NCBI GenBank assembly: GCA_025451715.1
Contig: JANWJY010000093.1
Span: 1 to 8,955, forward strand
Origin: Fimbriimonadaceae bacterium
GTDB taxonomy: Bacteria > Armatimonadota > Fimbriimonadia > Fimbriimonadales > Fimbriimonadaceae
Direction: 5' to 3'
DNA length: 8,955 nucleotides
The translations under genes and the position numbers were made by a program. Positions 5,393 through 8,955 of this stretch are shown piece after piece. Positions within the stretch are counted from its first letter, which is position 1. Every line of letters begins with the position of its first letter. The notes under the pieces are model-generated. The model had not been told where the DNA came from. It made no database searches and saw nothing but the letters and a program-made list of their open reading frames with translations.

Positions 5393-7633
5393 TTGCCACG
5401 CCAGTGTGGAATCGCTACGTACACGGCGGACCTTGCGCGGGCGCTCGCGGATCTCGACCCTGACTTGACTGTCGATTCAGTCGCTGTGAGTGACCGGAGC
5501 GACTACGTCTATCCGGAGCGTGTCTGTTACGAGGTCATCGAGGGCGACGAGGCTGCATACGCGCCCGCCGCCGAATACATCAACAGATACGGTTACGACG
5601 TGCTCTCGGTGCAGCACGAGTTTGGAATCTTCGGCGGGCCCGCGGGAAGCCACCTCATGAGCCTCTTGCGCGAGGCCAAGATGCCCATCGTGACGACGCT
5701 CCACACGGTCTTGCGCGACCCGTCTGACGAACAGAGGGCCGTGATGGACGAGCTCCTCGAACTTTCCGAGCGCGTCGTCGTGATGAGCCATAGAGCGGTC
5801 GAGTTCCTTGTCGAGATCTTTGGGGTCTCGCCAGACAAGATCGACATGATCCCGCATGGAATCCCAAGCATCCAAAAGTCGAGCGGCGTCGAACTTCGGA
5901 AGAAGCTCTCGATCAAAGGGCCGATGATTCTGACTTTCGGACTGCTTTCTCTGGACAAGGGCATTCAATACGTCATCGAAGCAATGCCGAAGATCGTTCG
6001 CGAGCACCCTGGCGCCGTATACGTCGTTGTCGGCGCGACGCACCCTAACGTGCGCTCTTCGGCGGGAGAGGTGTACCGCGAGAGCCTTGTCGCGCTTGCG
6101 AAGGACCTCGGCGTGTCGGACAACGTGCGGTTCGTGGATCGCTTCGTCCCGACGGAAGAGCTCGTCGAGTACCTGGCGGCGATGGACATTTATGTGACGC
6201 CGTATTTGAACAAGAAGCAGATCACGTCCGGGACGCTCGCGTACTCGGTCGGTGCCGGAAAGGCGGTGATCTCGACACCGTACTGGTACGCCGAAGAGCT
6301 GCTCGACGATGGTCGAGGAGTGCTCGTGCCGTTCCGCGACGCGGATGCGATTGCAGAAGCTGTGCTTGCAATCCAGCGGGACCCGAAGGCCCGGGATGAG
6401 ATGGGCCGGCGCGCGGCGGAGTTCGGAAGGAGAATGCTTTGGCCGGAGGTAGGCAAGAGCTATCTCAAGTCCTTCCAGCGAGCAAAGCGGGAGCAGGCAG
6501 AAAGGACTCGCGCCATGGGTATCGAGCCGCTTGTCGCCGCACGGTCAATCGGGGTCCTCCCAGAACTTCGTCTCGACCACCTGTTCGATCTCAGCGACGA
6601 TACAGGAATAATGCAACACGCGACGTTCACAGTCCCCAACCGTTCCGAAGGCTACTGTGTCGACGACAACGCGCGGGCGCTCTTGTTCACGGCTTACATG
6701 GACCGGGAAGGACCGCTCTACAACGACGTCGCGCTGTTGCAAAGCCGCTATCTGAGCTTTGTGCTCGATGCATTCAACGCAGAGACCGGGCGCTTCCGCA
6801 ACTTCATGACCTATGGGCGCGAATGGTTGGAGGTTTCAGGCTCTGAGGACTCGCACGGAAGGTCGCTCTGGGCGCTCGGCGCGATAGTCAGCCGGTGCCG
6901 AAACCGAGGAAGGAGAGAAGTGGCGAAGTCGCTCTTTGAAGTCGCCGCCCCCGCCCTGCTCAGCACGACTAGCCCACGGACGTGGGCATACGGTGTGTTG
7001 GCGGCGGACGAGTACCTGCACGGGTTTCCGCACGAGAACACGATCCAACTCCTTAAGCGTGAACTCGCGGGAAGGCTGCTTCGGCTCTATGAAGAGAACA
7101 GAAGCAGCGAGTGGCAGTGGTTCGAACAGAGCCTGACTTACGCGAACGCGCGCCTCTCGCAGGCGCTCATCGTAGCGAGTGAAATGCCGGGTGACCAAAG
7201 AATGATGGAGGCCGGCCTTGAGTCGCTCTCGTGGCTGATGGCAGTGCAGACTGGAGACGGAGGCGTGTTCGTACCCATCGGGACGAACGGGTTCTACCTC
7301 CGGGACGGCGAGCGGAGCCTCTCAGACCAACAACCGATCGAGGCTTCGGCGTCGGTCTCGGCCTGCCTCAGTGCAAACCGAGCCACGGGCGACTCGCAAT
7401 GGTTTGTGGAAGCGCACCGGTCGTTCCGCTGGTTCCTCGGCGAGAACCTCCTTGGCCAACCCCTTTATGACAAGTCAACTGGCGGTTGCCACGACGGGCT
7501 TCACGCAAAGCGCATGAATAGGAATCAGGGTGCGGAATCGACCCTCTCGTTCCTGTGTGCGCTCGTCGAGCTGCGCGACGCCGGCGCGCGCCCGGTTCCA
7601 TTGATCGATTCGGAGGAGATACTTGAGGTCTAA
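5393..7633 (+). CDS. GT4-type glycosyltransferase fused to a C-terminal helical-barrel-like domain
   Basis: Counted from the TTG at 5393 this is 746 residues. Residues 1-370 form a GT-B transferase: PRQCGIATYTADLARAL (2-18), SVQHEFGIFGG (72-82), IPHGIP (153-158), LTFGLLSLDKGIQYVIEAM (180-198), then the sugar-nucleotide segment QITSGTLAYSVGAGKAV (276-292). The usual GT4 E-x7-E pair is not in standard form, as is normal for this subgroup. Residues about 385-740 are a second domain marked by DHLFDLSDDTGIMQHA (395-410), VPNRSEGYCVDDNARALL (414-431) and many paired helices, resembling (alpha/alpha)6 barrels; the fold is inferred. The frame stays open upstream and encodes IALLGSYL just before PRQCG, the expected first Rossmann strand, so the true start is probably near 5366-5372 although no ATG, GTG or TTG is there. 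The gene is translationally coupled to the GH130 gene. It probably makes a mannose-type glycoside or glycan; donor and acceptor are unknown. Confidence 0.88.
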   Translation: MPRQCGIATYTADLARALADLDPDLTVDSVAVSDRSDYVYPERVCYEVIEGDEAAYAPAAEYINRYGYDVLSVQHEFGIFGGPAGSHLMSLLREAKMPIVTTLHTVLRDPSDEQRAVMDELLELSERVVVMSHRAVEFLVEIFGVSPDKIDMIPHGIPSIQKSSGVELRKKLSIKGPMILTFGLLSLDKGIQYVIEAMPKIVREHPGAVYVVVGATHPNVRSSAGEVYRESLVALAKDLGVSDNVRFVDRFVPTEELVEYLAAMDIYVTPYLNKKQITSGTLAYSVGAGKAVISTPYWYAEELLDDGRGVLVPFRDADAIAEAVLAIQRDPKARDEMGRRAAEFGRRMLWPEVGKSYLKSFQRAKREQAERTRAMGIEPLVAARSIGVLPELRLDHLFDLSDDTGIMQHATFTVPNRSEGYCVDDNARALLFTAYMDREGPLYNDVALLQSRYLSFVLDAFNAETGRFRNFMTYGREWLEVSGSEDSHGRSLWALGAIVSRCRNRGRREVAKSLFEVAAPALLSTTSPRTWAYGVLAADEYLHGFPHENTIQLLKRELAGRLLRLYEENRSSEWQWFEQSLTYANARLSQALIVASEMPGDQRMMEAGLESLSWLMAVQTGDGGVFVPIGTNGFYLRDGERSLSDQQPIEASASVSACLSANRATGDSQWFVEAHRSFRWFLGENLLGQPLYDKSTGGCHDGLHAKRMNRNQGAESTLSFLCALVELRDAGARPVPLIDSEEILEV
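7612..7618 (+). promoter_or_regulatory. ribosome binding site GGAGGAG deciding a TTG start
   Basis: GGAGGAG lies inside the end of the glycosyltransferase gene, 4 nt before the TTG at 7623. It is the best Shine-Dalgarno sequence in the window and fixes the GH130 start at that TTG. Confidence 0.75.
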
Positions 7634-8618
7634 GAAGTTCCATGAGCTACTCGAACGACACCCGCGCAACCCGATTCTGACTGCGGCAGACTGGCCTTAC
7701 CCCGTGCACACCGTGTTCAACCCAGGGGCAACGATGCTCCAGGACGGAACGACGCTTTTGCTGTGCCGGGTCGAAGACCGACGTGGCATCTCGCACTTGT
7801 GCGCAGCGAGGTCGAAGAACGGCTTCGACGACTGGGTGATCGACAAGGAGCCGACGTTCTCACCGGATCCAGACAACCACCCTGAAGAGCTTTGGGGGAT
7901 AGAAGACCCGCGTATCACCTATATGCCGGACGTTAAGGAGTACATGATCGCGTACACGGCGTTCGGAAAGTCCGGGCCGGGCGTTGCAATCGCATCGACG
8001 ACGGACTTCAAGACCTTTCAACGCTTTGGTCTTGTCATGCACGCTGACGACAAGGACGCGGCGCTCTTTCCGAGACGCTTCAATGGGGAGTACGCGCTGA
8101 TCCATCGGCCCTCGACCGACATGGGCGCGCACATGTGGCTCTCCTTCTCGCCCGACCTGCACAACTGGGGCGGTCACGTGCTGTTCTTGCCGGCGCGGCG
8201 CGGCGCGTGGTGGGACGCCAACAAGATCGGTCTCTCGCCGCCGCCGATCGAGACGGACCGTGGCTGGCTCGTGATGTACCACGGGGTCCGGCGTCATGCG
8301 TCGGGCTCGCTTTACCGGTTAGGTCTCGCGCTCTTCGACAAGAACAACCCGGAGACGTGCCTGACGCGAGGGCAGTCGTGGATGTTCGGCCCTGAGGCCC
8401 CGTACGAAATGAGCGGCGACGTCGACAATGCCGTGTTCCCGTGCGGCTATACGATCGGAGAAGACGGCGACACGTTCCGTATGTACTACGGCGCTGCGGA
8501 CACTAGTATCTGCATGGCGACTGGGAGCATTAGGGAAATGCTCGAATGGCTGGACTGCGATGGGACAGAGTTCACCGGCGTCGCCGGACAGGCCGCCGAG
8601 CGAAGCGAGACAGTTTAG
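7623..8618 (+). CDS. GH130 family mannoside phosphorylase/hydrolase
   Basis: This 331-residue protein has the full length of GH130 five-bladed beta-propeller enzymes. Motifs in order: HPRNPIL (13-19), FNPGA (32-36), CRVEDRRG (48-55), GIEDPR (92-97, Asp95 the likely general acid), KDAALFP (144-150), WDANKIG (197-203), MYHG (218-221), VFPCG (271-275) and YYGAAD (288-293). Characterised members phosphorolyse beta-1,2- or beta-1,4-linked mannosides to mannose 1-phosphate; some are hydrolases lacking phosphate-binding basic residues. Arg151/152, His161 and His220 are candidates for such residues, so a phosphorylase is favoured but not proved. There is no signal peptide, so it is cytosolic. The TTG start overlaps the preceding stop by 11 bp and has a strong ribosome binding site. 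Its partner is the upstream glycosyltransferase, suggesting synthesis and turnover of one glycoside. A polar tail of about 20 residues follows the propeller. Confidence 0.93.
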   Translation: MRSKKFHELLERHPRNPILTAADWPYPVHTVFNPGATMLQDGTTLLLCRVEDRRGISHLCAARSKNGFDDWVIDKEPTFSPDPDNHPEELWGIEDPRITYMPDVKEYMIAYTAFGKSGPGVAIASTTDFKTFQRFGLVMHADDKDAALFPRRFNGEYALIHRPSTDMGAHMWLSFSPDLHNWGGHVLFLPARRGAWWDANKIGLSPPPIETDRGWLVMYHGVRRHASGSLYRLGLALFDKNNPETCLTRGQSWMFGPEAPYEMSGDVDNAVFPCGYTIGEDGDTFRMYYGAADTSICMATGSIREMLEWLDCDGTEFTGVAGQAAERSETV

Positions 8619-8633
8619 TTCGACAAAAAGCTA

Positions 8634-8661
8634 GAACCCCGCCGATTGCTCGGCGGGGTTC
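8634..8661. terminator. bidirectional intrinsic terminator
   Basis: GAACCCCGCCGA (8634-8645) pairs perfectly with TCGGCGGGGTTC (8650-8661) around a TTGC loop. On the minus strand the stem is followed by TAGCTTTTTG, a good U-tract, so it ends the glycine-zipper gene. On the plus strand only TTGG follows, a weaker tail, but it lies 15 bp after the GH130 stop and likely ends that operon too. Confidence 0.85.
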
Positions 8662-8698
8662 TTGGCTGTCCGATTGTCTCTCCTTAGTCAGGCTCTGC

Positions 8699-8955
8699 TC
8701 AGCCCCTATTTGGTACCCGGAAGGAGAACTCATCGGTGAGCCGTACGCCGAACCGAGAGCCGGTATCGAGCGTCACGTTCTTCGCCTTGTTCGGATCCTT
8801 CTGGAGCTCGCCGAAGAGGAACCCGAGGGCTCCGCCGATCAGCGAGTTTGTGATGATGTTGCCGTTCGTCAGAATCGCGACGAGGGCACCTGCGCCCGCG
8901 CCGTATCCGACGTACTTGAGGTTGTCGTTCTTGGCGGCCGACTTTGCGACCAAGC
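8699..8955 (-). CDS. glycine-zipper protein, C-terminal part (runs off the right edge)
   Basis: About 85 residues are visible, ending at the TGA on 8699-8701. The frame is open to the edge; a TTG at 8951-8953 could be a start, but a longer protein with an N-terminal signal outside the window is more likely. After a polar stretch (AKSAAKNDNLK) come two small-residue-rich hydrophobic segments, VGYGAGAGALVAIL and NSLIGGALGFLFGEL, whose G-x-x-x-G type spacing marks a glycine zipper of two membrane-like helices joined by TNGNIIT. The tail (NVTLDTGSRFGVRLTDEFSFRVP) looks like beta strands. Similar arrangements occur in envelope proteins of the 17-kDa-antigen/YMGG kind, but I cannot name the family. 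It is convergent with the GH130 operon and shares its terminator. Confidence 0.6.
   Translation of the reverse strand, partial: LVAKSAAKNDNLKYVGYGAGAGALVAILTNGNIITNSLIGGALGFLFGELQKDPNKAKNVTLDTGSRFGVRLTDEFSFRVPNRG

Overview
The window is an ordinary-GC (about 60%) bacterial chromosome segment carrying seven recognisable genes and no RNA genes, CRISPR arrays or insertion sequences. The most telling marker is a Planctomycete-type cytochrome protein (PSCyt1/DUF1549/DUF1553) near a DUF1501 protein. This pair is abundant in Planctomycetota and also found in Verrucomicrobiota, Acidobacteriota and Armatimonadota. Two starts show a TANNNT box exactly 6 nt before the ATG, as in leaderless genes of Deinococcus-like lineages. 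Together with the other gene content this leans my guess towards Armatimonadota (Fimbriimonadia-like), but the assignment is weak and the sequence alone does not decide it.

Layout. Positions 1-521 (minus): the 5' part of a DUF1501 gene with a Tat-type signal, colinear with its family to the window edge but interrupted by two in-frame TGA codons. Positions 577-1515 (plus): a secreted concanavalin/polysaccharide-lyase-like protein sitting in opposite orientation between the two partner genes. Positions 1484-3826 (minus): the exported PSCyt1-DUF1549-DUF1553 protein, whose 3' end overlaps the preceding gene tail to tail by 32 bp. Positions 3893-4783 (plus): a pirin with all four metal ligands, divergent from the cytochrome gene. 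Positions 4824-5195 (plus): a small GNAT acetyltransferase of the YjdJ/COG2388 type with an ESFPASDPPS peptide at its N terminus. Positions 5196-5320: intergenic, with a nested inverted repeat and a TATAAT box.

From about 5366 to 8618 (plus) there is a tight two-gene operon: a GT4-type glycosyltransferase fused to a helical-barrel-like C-terminal domain, then a GH130 mannoside phosphorylase/hydrolase-family enzyme, overlapping by 11 bp. It ends at a 12-bp-stem terminator that also serves the convergent last gene, a glycine-zipper membrane-type protein (8699 to the right edge, minus).

The glycosyltransferase/GH130 pair is the most system-like element: one enzyme likely makes and the other phosphorolyses or trims a (probably manno-configured) glycoside whose identity is not evident here. 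The other points worth a second look are the disrupted DUF1501 gene, the missing canonical start codon of the glycosyltransferase, the gene wedged between the DUF1553 and DUF1501 partners, and the acetyltransferase fusion.
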